From positions 1-5,735 of the forward strand of contig USPX01000137.1 of assembly GCA_900556665.1 (NCBI GenBank): a stretch of 5,735 bases of DNA, written 5' to 3'. The position numbers and the translations under genes were made by a program. This document shows positions 1 through 5,735 of this stretch, piece by piece. Under the pieces are notes generated by a model. That model was not told where the DNA came from, did no database searches, and saw nothing but the letters and a program-made list of their open reading frames with translations. This DNA comes from an uncultured Eubacteriales bacterium. Lineage in GTDB: Bacteria; Bacillota_A; Clostridia; Lachnospirales; Cellulosilyticaceae. Each line of letters starts with the position of its first letter. Position 1 is the stretch's first letter.

Positions 1-9
1 TAAAATCAA

Positions 10-46
10 AAAAGCAGGAAGGTATAAAAATTACCTCCCTGCTTTT
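10..46 (-). terminator. Rho-independent terminator of MCP1
   Basis: A 15-bp stem (10-24 with 32-46) encloses a 7-base loop. Read on the minus strand, the single non-Watson-Crick position (19/37) becomes a G-U wobble, whereas on the plus strand it is an A-C mismatch. The minus-strand transcript therefore folds better. It also ends in a run of six U (positions 13 to 8), followed shortly by four more. This orientation fits termination of the chemoreceptor gene that stops at 131, 85 bases upstream in the direction of transcription. Confidence 0.85.
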
Positions 47-130
47 CTCATATTATTTTAGATACCCATTCTAAATATAGGGGTTGATAGCAGTTGCTGC
101 TACTATTTCAAAAGGAAATAATTCACTTTT

Positions 131-1267
131 TTACTCGTACTGACGAACTTGTTCAGCTGTTTGTAAGAGGATTTGAGCAATAGACTTCGTTTGAGTGATT
201 TGTGCATTGTTTGTTTCAGTTGCAGCATAGCTTTCTTGAAGGTTTGCTAAGTTAGCTTCACTCGTAGAAGAAATTTCTTGAATGCTGCTTACAATCTGAT
301 CAGTTGAACTAAGTAGTCCTTGAATTTTTTCAGATACAAGTTGAATATTTTTATTTACTTCAGTTACACTATCAATAGTTGTGTTGAAGACGGATTGTGT
401 ATCTTGAATTAATTGATTTTGTGATGTATTTGTTGTTCTAAACTCAGTCATAGCAGTTACAGAAGATTGTACCATGCTTTCGAGTTCGTGAAGGATAGCA
501 GTAATTGTACTTGCTGAAGCACTTGTTTGTGTGGCAAGTTTACGTACTTCATCAGCAACGATAGCAAAGCCTCTTCCAGCTTCTCCAGCACGAGCACTTT
601 CAATGGCTGCATTTAATGAAAGGATATTTGTTTGATTTGCAATGGTTGAAATAGCAGCAGTGATACGGCTGATTTCTGTAGTTTTTTCTTGAAGAGCAAT
701 CATGGCATTATAAACGGCATCACTATTAGTATTCATAGCAGCTGTTTGTGTATCTAAGTTTTTAAGGATTTCTTGTCCATTATTAATTTCAGCAATTGTT
801 GCTGATGAAAGCTCAGACATATTCTGAGAAGCAGTAGCAGTATCTACAATGATATGTTGGATGTCTTGGGTAAGTTGACTTTGAGTTTGGATATTTTGAG
901 TAGTCGCTTCAATACCTTTTGCAATATCATTCATTGTAGTGGCTAAGATATCACTAGATTGTTCAAGATTTGATACAACAGTATAAACGTCTTTAGCTTG
1001 TGTATCTAGGACAACACCTAATTCTAAGATACTGTTTAATATTTCATTTTGCTTAGCTTGGCTTTTTTCTAGAGCTTGGACTTTTTCATCATTTTGTTGT
1101 GTGGCAACGCTTGTTCCAACATAAGCAATAGCACAAAGAACAGACATAGCAGCCACTTGGATAAGATAATCTATAAGTGAATGGAAGTCATTTTGTTTTA
1201 CAATGAAAATAAGCCAAATTACACGAAGAATGTTAACTGGCAAAACTATACTTACAATTTTCCCCAT
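131..1267 (-). CDS. N-terminally truncated methyl-accepting chemotaxis protein (MCP1)
   Basis: This 378-residue open frame encodes a chemoreceptor signalling domain. Two hydrophobic segments (about residues 4-24 and 31-53) precede a long, Gln/Thr/Ser-rich coiled-coil cytoplasmic domain with no HAMP domain. The hairpin tip that binds CheW and the kinase CheA is intact, with the core [18 protein letters not shown] followed by [13 protein letters not shown] (residues about 214-246). Residue 1 aligns without gaps to residue 115 of the downstream paralogue MCP3, and about 256 of 378 residues are identical by hand count. The ATG at 1267 is only the first start codon after an in-frame TAG at 1391-1393. 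No ribosome binding site precedes it, and it falls inside the membrane region of the family. Upstream in the same frame are recognisable remains of the missing helices. The protein may thus be a shortened but functional receptor or the long intact part of a pseudogene. The signalling domain shows no further frameshift or stop, so decay would be recent. Confidence 0.75.
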   Translation of the reverse strand: MGKIVSIVLPVNILRVIWLIFIVKQNDFHSLIDYLIQVAAMSVLCAIAYVGTSVATQQNDEKVQALEKSQAKQNEILNSILELGVVLDTQAKDVYTVVSNLEQSSDILATTMNDIAKGIEATTQNIQTQSQLTQDIQHIIVDTATASQNMSELSSATIAEINNGQEILKNLDTQTAAMNTNSDAVYNAMIALQEKTTEISRITAAISTIANQTNILSLNAAIESARAGEAGRGFAIVADEVRKLATQTSASASTITAILHELESMVQSSVTAMTEFRTTNTSQNQLIQDTQSVFNTTIDSVTEVNKNIQLVSEKIQGLLSSTDQIVSSIQEISSTSEANLANLQESYAATETNNAQITQTKSIAQILLQTAEQVRQYE

Positions 1268-1414
1268 AAACTTTTTATCAAGATATAAAAAGTATAAGAA
1301 AATATGTGGGATGATATAAACATAGACACCAACACGATAAGAAGAAAATAGACTATAGAAATAAACAACTAAAAAGCCCCAAAAACTAAACTATCTAAAA
1401 AATTTAGATTCCAT
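1268..1414 (-). pseudogene. Degenerate 5' end of MCP1: leader, amber stop, membrane-helix remnant
   Basis: An ATG at 1414 with a good ribosome binding site opens the frame M-E-S-K-F-F-R and meets TAG at 1391-1393. Continuing past it in the same frame, 42 codons read [17 protein letters not shown], then [18 protein letters not shown], and run into the MCP1 open frame. They match MCP3 residues 74-114 ([31 protein letters not shown]) closely. The TAG sits opposite Glu73 of MCP3. Since only seven codons precede it, 65 codons (195 bases) are missing compared with MCP3, covering its first two membrane helices. This stretch has no alternative ATG, GTG or TTG in frame between the TAG and 1267. I read it as the relic of the original start of a six-helix receptor. 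Confidence 0.7.
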
Positions 1415-1422
1415 TTGCAAAA

Positions 1423-1428
1423 CTCCTT
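1423..1428 (-). promoter_or_regulatory. Ribosome binding site of the ancestral MCP1 start
   Basis: AAGGAG on the minus strand lies 8 bases before the ATG at 1414. It marks the original start codon of MCP1, although that frame now closes after seven codons. No comparable site precedes the ATG at 1267. Confidence 0.7.
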
Positions 1429-1462
1429 TTTATATTATATAAGAATTGATATATTATATTAG

Positions 1463-1469
1463 ATATCGG
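1463..1469 (-). promoter_or_regulatory. Possible sigma-28 (SigD/FliA) type -10 element upstream of MCP1
   Basis: The minus strand reads CCGATAT here, the core of the -10 element of motility sigma factor promoters, which commonly drive chemoreceptor genes. It lies about 50 bases upstream of the ancestral start at 1414. The matching -35 (TAAA about 16 bases further upstream) is poor: AATA is found there. Several plain TATAAT-like boxes (minus strand, at 1453-1458 and 1487-1492) in this very AT-rich stretch are alternatives, so the assignment is tentative. Confidence 0.25.
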
Positions 1470-1502
1470 TATAATTAAGTAAAAATATTATAAAAAATTC
1501 TG

Positions 1503-1531
1503 ATTACAATAACTAATAATTAAACTATAAT
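1503..1531 (+). promoter_or_regulatory. Probable sigma-A promoter of cas6
   Basis: A perfect TATAAT at 1526-1531 is preceded, after a 17-base spacer, by ATTACA at 1503-1508 (four of six matches to TTGACA). Transcription would begin near 1538 and leave a leader of about 65 bases before the GTG at 1604. The region is AT-rich, so chance matches are common; spacing and the perfect -10 make this the best candidate. Confidence 0.45.
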
Positions 1532-1590
1532 TTTGTGGATTTAAGCAAAATAAACTTATAGAGTAAATGCAGGTTAGGTTGAAGAATAAA

Positions 1591-1598
1591 AGGAGAGG
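1591..1598 (+). promoter_or_regulatory. Ribosome binding site deciding the GTG start of cas6
   Basis: AGGAGAGG lies 5 bases before the GTG at 1604 (8 bases when counted from the AGGAG core). It supports GTG rather than a later ATG as the start. The family-typical N-terminal beta strand (KLYLTF) follows immediately. Confidence 0.8.
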
Positions 1599-1603
1599 AT
1601 ATT

Positions 1604-2368
1604 GTGAAACTATATTTAACATTTGGATGTCATAAAAAGATTAGTTTACCCACACATTACAATCACATCATGCAAGCAGCTATTTTAAATTGGATTGAAG
1701 ATGAAGAATATCAGAAGTTTATTCATGATATTGGTTATGTCTATGAGGGGAGATCCTTTAAGCTATTTACTTTCTCAAAGCTTATGGGAAAATACACATT
1801 AACGGACAATAAAAAAGAGATGATTTTTGAAGGCAAAGTTAAAATCATTATTTCCAGTAGTCAGGTACGTTTTATAGAATGCCTAGAAAAAAGTTTAAGG
1901 GACCCAAGTAAAGTATGGCAATTAGGACGTAATGAAGTAAATATTATTAGCATTAGTAAAGAAGAGGAACCGTTAGTAGGACATGAAATAGTCGTAAGGA
2001 GCTTATCACCTGTTGTAGCTTATAATACAATTTTAGAGAAGGATAAGAAAAAAACAAAATATTATGGACCAGAAGATATCGAGTTTGAAAACATTTTACG
2101 TCAAAATCTGATTAAGAAATATAAGTCAATTGTAGAAATGAATCCAAGTTTAAAGATGGAGGAATTTACAGAGAATGATTTTAAAATTACAGTATTAAAA
2201 CCTAAAATGCTTAGTAAAGCCATTGTTTATTATAAGGGATTTGTTATAGTAGGCTTTAATGGACAATTTAAGTTACAAGGGCACCCTATCTTATTGCAAT
2301 TAGCATTAGAAGCTGGGCTAGGTGGGAAAAATGCCCAAGGTTTTGGATGCATACAGTATATTAAATAA
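1604..2368 (+). CDS. cas6: CRISPR-associated endoribonuclease Cas6
   Basis: The 254-residue product has the usual length and plan of Cas6, the metal-independent nuclease that cuts CRISPR precursor RNA within its repeats in type I and III systems. Family marks are visible along the chain. The N-terminal ferredoxin-like half has LP-x-x-YNH at 15-21 and FIHDIGY at 39-45; His41 is the expected general acid/base by analogy with characterised Cas6 enzymes. It is followed by FKLFTFSKL at 52-60, with Lys53 conserved. A central SLSPVV (133-138) leads to KYYGPEDIEFE (152-162) and NLIKKY (168-173). The C-terminal half ends in the glycine-rich RNA-binding loop GLGGKNAQGFG (238-248). Start GTG is supported by a strong ribosome binding site. 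No CRISPR repeat or other cas gene is visible; the neighbours are chemoreceptors, divergent upstream and co-directional 127 bases downstream. All expected residues are present, so the enzyme looks active. It may act in trans on an array elsewhere or be a remnant of a lost locus. Confidence 0.9.
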   Translation: MKLYLTFGCHKKISLPTHYNHIMQAAILNWIEDEEYQKFIHDIGYVYEGRSFKLFTFSKLMGKYTLTDNKKEMIFEGKVKIIISSSQVRFIECLEKSLRDPSKVWQLGRNEVNIISISKEEEPLVGHEIVVRSLSPVVAYNTILEKDKKKTKYYGPEDIEFENILRQNLIKKYKSIVEMNPSLKMEEFTENDFKITVLKPKMLSKAIVYYKGFVIVGFNGQFKLQGHPILLQLALEAGLGGKNAQGFGCIQYIK

Positions 2369-2451
2369 AAAGCATTAATGGGATGGCTTTAACTTTTTGA
2401 AATATAATACGAGTATGACCTAAAATGACAAAATAATAAAAGTCAATGATG

Positions 2452-2457
2452 TATAAT
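2452..2457 (+). promoter_or_regulatory. Candidate -10 box for MCP2
   Basis: TATAAT directly preceded by TG lies 38 bases upstream of the MCP2 ATG. No good -35 stands at 16-18 bases; the nearest resemblance, TGACA at 2426-2430, is about 21 bases away. A second TATAAT at 2403-2408 also lacks a clear -35. The intergenic stretch (2369-2495) contains no other evident gene or RNA. Confidence 0.3.
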
Positions 2458-2482
2458 TTATAGAAAACTAAATTAATGCATT

Positions 2483-2488
2483 GGGGGG
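2483..2488 (+). promoter_or_regulatory. Ribosome binding site fixing the MCP2 start at 2496
   Basis: Six consecutive G lie 7 bases before ATG 2496. An in-frame TTG at 2481 overlaps this site and has no ribosome binding site of its own, so the longer reading is unlikely. MCP3 has the same arrangement (six G, 7-base spacing), which strengthens the call. Confidence 0.75.
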
Positions 2489-2495
2489 AAGTGCT

Positions 2496-4049
2496 ATGTT
2501 GGAAAAGAAGAAAAAAGTATCTTCTTTAAGGCGTCAATTAGTAGGGAGTATTTTAATCATTGTAACAGTGATTGTCACAGTTTTAGTTGTTTGTGCTTTT
2601 AGGCTGTCCTATAGGGTGATTCATAAGTCCTATACTAAGATGGGTACAGCGCAAACACTACTTATAGACAGCAAAGATCAGACAATTATAAGTTATGAAG
2701 ATGCAAATAAACTACATACTAAGCTTACAAATGAGGACTCAGATGCCTTTTTAAGTGCAGTGGCTGAGAAATTAAATAATAAGGACTATGGATCAGACAC
2801 TATAGCGGGAAATATGACTTCGTTTAAAGAAATTGAGGGAACTAATTTTATTTTAGTAAGTTATATACCTAAGAAAGAGGCTTTGGCAGATACAAATGTC
2901 TTAAGAATTCAAATGATTATTGCAAGTACCATTACAGTTCTTTTATTAGCGCTTTGTTTACAATATGTTGTAGGTATTGTGGTAAGCCGTATGGAATATG
3001 CTTTAAATACCCTTGAAGTGATGACGGATGGCGATTTCACAATGGAAATAGAGTGTACTGAGAAGGATAAAAAAGATAACATGAAGCAGAAACTGAGTAT
3101 ATTTATTCAGAAGATGCGTACACTGCTACAAGAAATTAAAGTAACAGCTGGTAAGATTAGAGGACAGGCTAAAGCTAGTCATAATGTGGCACAAAAAATG
3201 TTAGAAACAGCTTCTACACAGGCAAGTGCCATGAATGAATTAAACACCACAGTCAATCAACTAACCGAGTCTATTTCAGAAATTGCAGGACATGCAACCC
3301 AGCTTGCTAACATCGTAAATGGCACTAAATCACAAAGTGTAAATGCTAATGAAAAAATGGCAAATACAGTAAGGGTAGCAGAAGTGGGGCGCCAAGATAT
3401 GCAGGCATTAAGTCAATCTATGGTAACGACAGACCAATCTATTAAACAATTAGAATTAGATATTAACAAGGTGGGAAATGCTTCTGATGAAATTAAAAGC
3501 ATCATTACATTAATAGGAGAAATCGCAGAAGAAACCAACTTACTTTCCCTTAATGCTGCCATAGAAGCTGCTAGAGCAGGAGAATCAGGTCGCGGCTTCG
3601 CCGTTGTTGCCACAGAGATTAGAAAGCTGGCAAGTAACAGCGCAGATTCAGTTGGACGCATTACCAATATAATTAGTCAAATGAATACATTGGTTAATCA
3701 AGCTGTTAAGCAAGTCGAGGAAAGTGTCAGCTTAATAAATGAAAATGGCACTCTCATTAATCGTACAGAAGAAACCTTCAAATCCATTTACAGCAACATA
3801 GGAGAAGCTGGTGAAATGTTAAGTGGCATAGATACACAAATTACTAACATCGACGAAATTGCCATGAACCTAGCAGCTATTTCTGAACAACAAGCCGCTA
3901 GCTCCCAAGAAATCGCATCAACCTCAGAAGACATGACCAGTCAAGCTAACCTATTTGCAGAAAGTAGCAAACAAGTTACTAAAAATGCAGAAATACTCAC
4001 TGAAATGTCTAATCAGTTAGAAGAGAAAATTAAAATCTTTAAAATATAG
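2496..4049 (+). CDS. Methyl-accepting chemotaxis protein with small extracellular domain (MCP2)
   Basis: The 517-residue protein is a transmembrane chemoreceptor that modulates CheA kinase activity. A basic N-terminus (KKKK, RR) precedes membrane helix 1 (about 16-35). The extracellular part (36-138) is only about 100 residues. It contains [15 protein letters not shown] and [16 protein letters not shown], which resemble the membrane-proximal half of Cache sensor domains; the rest of a typical double Cache is absent. Membrane helix 2 spans about 139-163, followed by a HAMP-like linker (about 160-215) and the long signalling hairpin. The tip [20 protein letters not shown] plus [14 protein letters not shown] lies at about 346-380. 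The C-terminal helix holds Gln/Glu-rich heptads ([13 protein letters not shown]) typical of adaptation methylation sites. It differs from MCP1 and MCP3 in architecture. It lies downstream of cas6 without a strong terminator between them, so read-through is possible. The ligand cannot be inferred. Confidence 0.92.
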   Translation: MLEKKKKVSSLRRQLVGSILIIVTVIVTVLVVCAFRLSYRVIHKSYTKMGTAQTLLIDSKDQTIISYEDANKLHTKLTNEDSDAFLSAVAEKLNNKDYGSDTIAGNMTSFKEIEGTNFILVSYIPKKEALADTNVLRIQMIIASTITVLLLALCLQYVVGIVVSRMEYALNTLEVMTDGDFTMEIECTEKDKKDNMKQKLSIFIQKMRTLLQEIKVTAGKIRGQAKASHNVAQKMLETASTQASAMNELNTTVNQLTESISEIAGHATQLANIVNGTKSQSVNANEKMANTVRVAEVGRQDMQALSQSMVTTDQSIKQLELDINKVGNASDEIKSIITLIGEIAEETNLLSLNAAIEAARAGESGRGFAVVATEIRKLASNSADSVGRITNIISQMNTLVNQAVKQVEESVSLINENGTLINRTEETFKSIYSNIGEAGEMLSGIDTQITNIDEIAMNLAAISEQQAASSQEIASTSEDMTSQANLFAESSKQVTKNAEILTEMSNQLEEKIKIFKI

Positions 4050-4060
4050 GTAAGCAAAAT

Positions 4061-4104
4061 GTCTAAAAGCCCTAAGTCAACCTCATGACTTAGGGCTTTT
4101 GGAC
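4061..4104. terminator. Bidirectional terminator between convergent MCP2 and MCP3
   Basis: A 19-bp stem (4061-4079 with 4086-4104) has one wobble position (4064/4101) and a 6-base loop. The GC-rich core AGCCCTAAGTCA is flanked by A and T runs, so either transcript would carry U residues at the base of the hairpin. It lies 12 bases after the MCP2 stop and 12 bases after the MCP3 stop on the other strand, the ideal place for a shared terminator of two convergent genes. Confidence 0.88.
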
Positions 4105-4116
4105 TAATATGATAAA

Positions 4117-5595
4117 TTAGATATATTTTTGAATTTGCTCGGAAGTTTGTAAGAGGGTTTGGGCGATAGATTTAGTTTGGGTGATTTGTGCAGTATTGGT
4201 TTCTGTGGCTGTGTAGCTTTCTTCAATATTAGCGAGATTGGTTTCACTTGTTGCGGAGATTTCCTCAATGCTTTTAACAATTTGGTCATTAGAAGCAAGG
4301 ATTGCTTCAATTTTACTAGATACGAGCTGAATATTGTGATTGACTTCATCAATACTGGTAGTGGCTTTATTAAATATTTTTGCTGTATTTTGAATGAGTT
4401 CATTTTGGGTGCTATTTGTCGCTCTAAAGTCCTGCATAGCGGTTACAGAAGCTTCTACCATGACTTGAAGTTCACTTAGAATAGTAGAAATAGTAGTAGC
4501 AGACTGACTTGTCTGTGTAGCTAGACTACGCACTTCATCTGCAACAACGGCAAATCCTTTACCAGCTTCACCAGCACGGGCACTTTCTATAGCGGCATTA
4601 AGGGAAAGGATATTTGTTTGATTTGCAATAGCAGTAATGGCAGAAGTGATGCGTCCGATTTCCGTTGCCTTCTCTTGTAATGCAAGCATAGCGTTATAGA
4701 CTGTATCACTATTTGTATTCATAGTAGCAGTTTGCTGATTAAGCTGCTCAACAATTTCTTTACCCTTATTAATTTCATCAATGGTATTTAAAGAGATTTG
4801 CGTCATTACTTTTGAGGCATTAGAAGTATCTATAATAATATTTTGGATTTCTTGAGTTAATTGGTTTTGTGTTTGGATATTTTGCGTTGTAGCTTCAATG
4901 CCTTGGGCAATATCATTCATTGTAGTGGTAAGGATATTACTAGAGTGTTCAAGATTAGATACAACGGTATAAACTTCTTGGGACTGAGTATCTAGTACAC
5001 GGCTTAAACCTAGTACATCACTTAAAATTTCTGCTTGTTGTTTTTGACTAGTTTCAATAGCAGCAATTTTTTCGTCATTCATTTGGTTGGCAATGCTTGT
5101 ACCTAAATAAGCAATACAACAAAGGACAAACATTGCAAAAAGTTGTACTAAATAATCTGTCATATCGCTAGGTGCAGATTGCTTCACAATAAAAATAAGC
5201 CAAAGTACACGTAAGACATTAAAAGCATAGACAATAGAAACCACTTTTCTAATAAACTTTCCATCAAAGTATAAGAAATATAAAAAGATGTGTGGCACGA
5301 TATAGATATAGACACCTGTAGTATGGGTTGAGAATAAGGAAAAAACATAAACTACTAAAAATTCCCAGAAACTAAATTCCTTAAGGAGAGTAGAATTTGG
5401 ATCTTTATGATAAATATAAAAAAGTGTTCCAAAATTAATAAGTGTGAGTATGAGACAGGTGAAGGCGATAGCAAATGTTTTCTTTCCATTAAAGACTTCA
5501 ATAAAATTTCCTAAAGTTAAAACGATATTAATCAGTAATACCAAAGTTAAAACAAGTTTATTAGTGCGTACATAAGTAGATGAACCATATTCCAT
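4117..5595 (-). CDS. Six-helix methyl-accepting chemotaxis protein without extracellular domain (MCP3)
   Basis: The 492-residue protein begins with six predicted membrane helices at about 14-32, 39-61, 75-89, 93-110, 117-137 and 148-169, linked by short loops with no room for an extracellular sensor. No HAMP domain is evident. The sixth helix runs through NDEKIAAIE into the cytoplasmic coiled coil (about 171-492). The CheW/CheA-binding tip [18 protein letters not shown] is at 328-345, followed by [14 protein letters not shown]. The C-terminal end [12 protein letters not shown] (about 467-478, Thr/Asn at the first place) is shared with MCP1. Such polytopic receptors are expected to sense within the membrane or through a partner; the signal is unknown. 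The ATG at 5595 is supported by a GGGGGG ribosome binding site (5603-5608) with 7-base spacing. It is convergent with MCP2 and shares its terminator. It is the full-length paralogue of MCP1 and shows what MCP1 has lost. Confidence 0.92.
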   Translation of the reverse strand: MEYGSSTYVRTNKLVLTLVLLINIVLTLGNFIEVFNGKKTFAIAFTCLILTLINFGTLFYIYHKDPNSTLLKEFSFWEFLVVYVFSLFSTHTTGVYIYIVPHIFLYFLYFDGKFIRKVVSIVYAFNVLRVLWLIFIVKQSAPSDMTDYLVQLFAMFVLCCIAYLGTSIANQMNDEKIAAIETSQKQQAEILSDVLGLSRVLDTQSQEVYTVVSNLEHSSNILTTTMNDIAQGIEATTQNIQTQNQLTQEIQNIIIDTSNASKVMTQISLNTIDEINKGKEIVEQLNQQTATMNTNSDTVYNAMLALQEKATEIGRITSAITAIANQTNILSLNAAIESARAGEAGKGFAVVADEVRSLATQTSQSATTISTILSELQVMVEASVTAMQDFRATNSTQNELIQNTAKIFNKATTSIDEVNHNIQLVSSKIEAILASNDQIVKSIEEISATSETNLANIEESYTATETNTAQITQTKSIAQTLLQTSEQIQKYI

Positions 5596-5642
5596 AAGGA
5601 AGCCCCCCTTTTTAAATATGTAAATTAAAATTCAATATAATT

Positions 5643-5651
5643 ATTATCACA
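5643..5651 (-). promoter_or_regulatory. Candidate extended -10 promoter of MCP3
   Basis: The minus strand reads TGTGATAAT, an extended -10 (TGn plus GATAAT, five of six matches). It would start transcription about 40 bases before the ATG at 5595. The expected -35 position is only T-rich (TTTATT), which an extended -10 can tolerate. The remaining bases to the window end (to 5735) are AT-rich intergenic sequence in which I see no gene. Confidence 0.4.
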
Positions 5652-5735
5652 TATATAAAAAGCAAAATAAAGTAAAAATGATTATTTTGAAATTTAAAAT
5701 AGATTTGTGAAAATTTAACTAAATTGTAACACCTT

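Larger units (their letters stand above)
131..5595. repeat. Diverged direct repeat: paralogous receptor genes MCP1 and MCP3
   Basis: The coding sequences at 131-1390 and 4117-5379 (minus strand, same orientation) are homologous along their whole shared length without a gap in the protein alignment, at about 68% amino acid identity by hand count. They flank cas6 and MCP2. This indicates a gene duplication, not a recent copy. The ends of the two genes differ outside the coding sequence, and each has its own terminator and upstream region. Confidence 0.7.

Noticed and set aside
1391..1393. TAG in MCP1 read as pyrrolysine
   Set aside because: Nothing supports recoding: the paralogue has glutamate at this place, the same region also lacks 65 codons, and TAG decoding is known mainly in methylamine methyltransferases. 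A nonsense mutation is simpler.
1415..1603. CRISPR repeat or leader next to cas6
   Set aside because: No direct repeat of 25-37 bases with spacers occurs here or in the other intergenic stretches; the sequence is AT-rich and non-repetitive at that scale.
2369..2400. Terminator after cas6
   Set aside because: Only a 5-bp stem with a bulged extension can be drawn (AAAGC with GCTTT), too weak to call.
2481..2495. TTG start giving MCP2 five extra residues
   Set aside because: The TTG overlaps the GGGGGG ribosome binding site that serves the ATG at 2496, and no other site stands upstream of it.
3413..3667. Minus-strand open frame of 84 codons inside MCP2
   Set aside because: It lies wholly antisense to the conserved signalling tip of MCP2, has no ribosome binding site, and its sequence has no recognisable protein character.
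4104..4403. Minus-strand open frame of 99 codons overlapping the 3' end of MCP3 in another frame
   Set aside because: It is an out-of-frame shadow of the MCP3 coiled coil, low in complexity, and runs into the terminator.
4159..4479. Plus-strand open frame of 106 codons antisense to MCP3
   Set aside because: It is the complement of a conserved receptor domain, its Cys/Phe-rich sequence is typical of antisense translation, and no start signals are seen.

Overview
The window is AT-rich (roughly one third GC by eye) with Shine-Dalgarno-led genes, TATAAT-type -10 boxes and tight stem-loop terminators. Together with the style of the encoded proteins this points to a low-GC Firmicute, most likely a motile member of the Clostridia (Lachnospiraceae-like). 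The genus cannot be fixed from the sequence alone.

Layout from left to right: a stem-loop terminator (10-46) closes a minus-strand chemoreceptor gene (MCP1, 131-1267). Its 5' end (1268-1414) is damaged by a 65-codon gap and an in-frame amber codon. An AT-rich divergent intergenic region (1415-1603) separates it from a plus-strand cas6-type CRISPR RNA endonuclease gene (1604-2368). A second chemoreceptor (MCP2, start corrected to 2496, end 4049) follows on the same strand after 127 bases. A 19-bp stem-loop (4061-4104) serves as a shared terminator between MCP2 and a convergent third chemoreceptor (MCP3, 4117-5595, minus strand). The last 140 bases hold the promoter region of MCP3.

The three receptors are of two kinds. 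MCP2 has a conventional plan: membrane segment, small extracellular domain, membrane segment, HAMP-like linker, signalling hairpin. MCP1 and MCP3 are paralogues, about 68% identical over 378 aligned residues by hand count. They have no extracellular domain; MCP3 carries six predicted membrane helices joined directly to the signalling hairpin, and MCP1 keeps only the last two in its open frame. All three have the strongly conserved receptor tip that contacts CheW and CheA, so they should feed the same chemotaxis phosphorelay, which is not in this window.

The notable feature is an apparently intact, solitary cas6 lying among chemoreceptor genes, with no CRISPR repeats and no other cas gene in view. 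It keeps the expected catalytic histidine and the C-terminal glycine-rich loop. Whether it processes arrays elsewhere in the genome, is a leftover of a lost CRISPR locus, or has another role cannot be told from this window. I see no clear evidence of a wholly new system; the cas6 context and the broken or remodelled MCP1 are the points to check.
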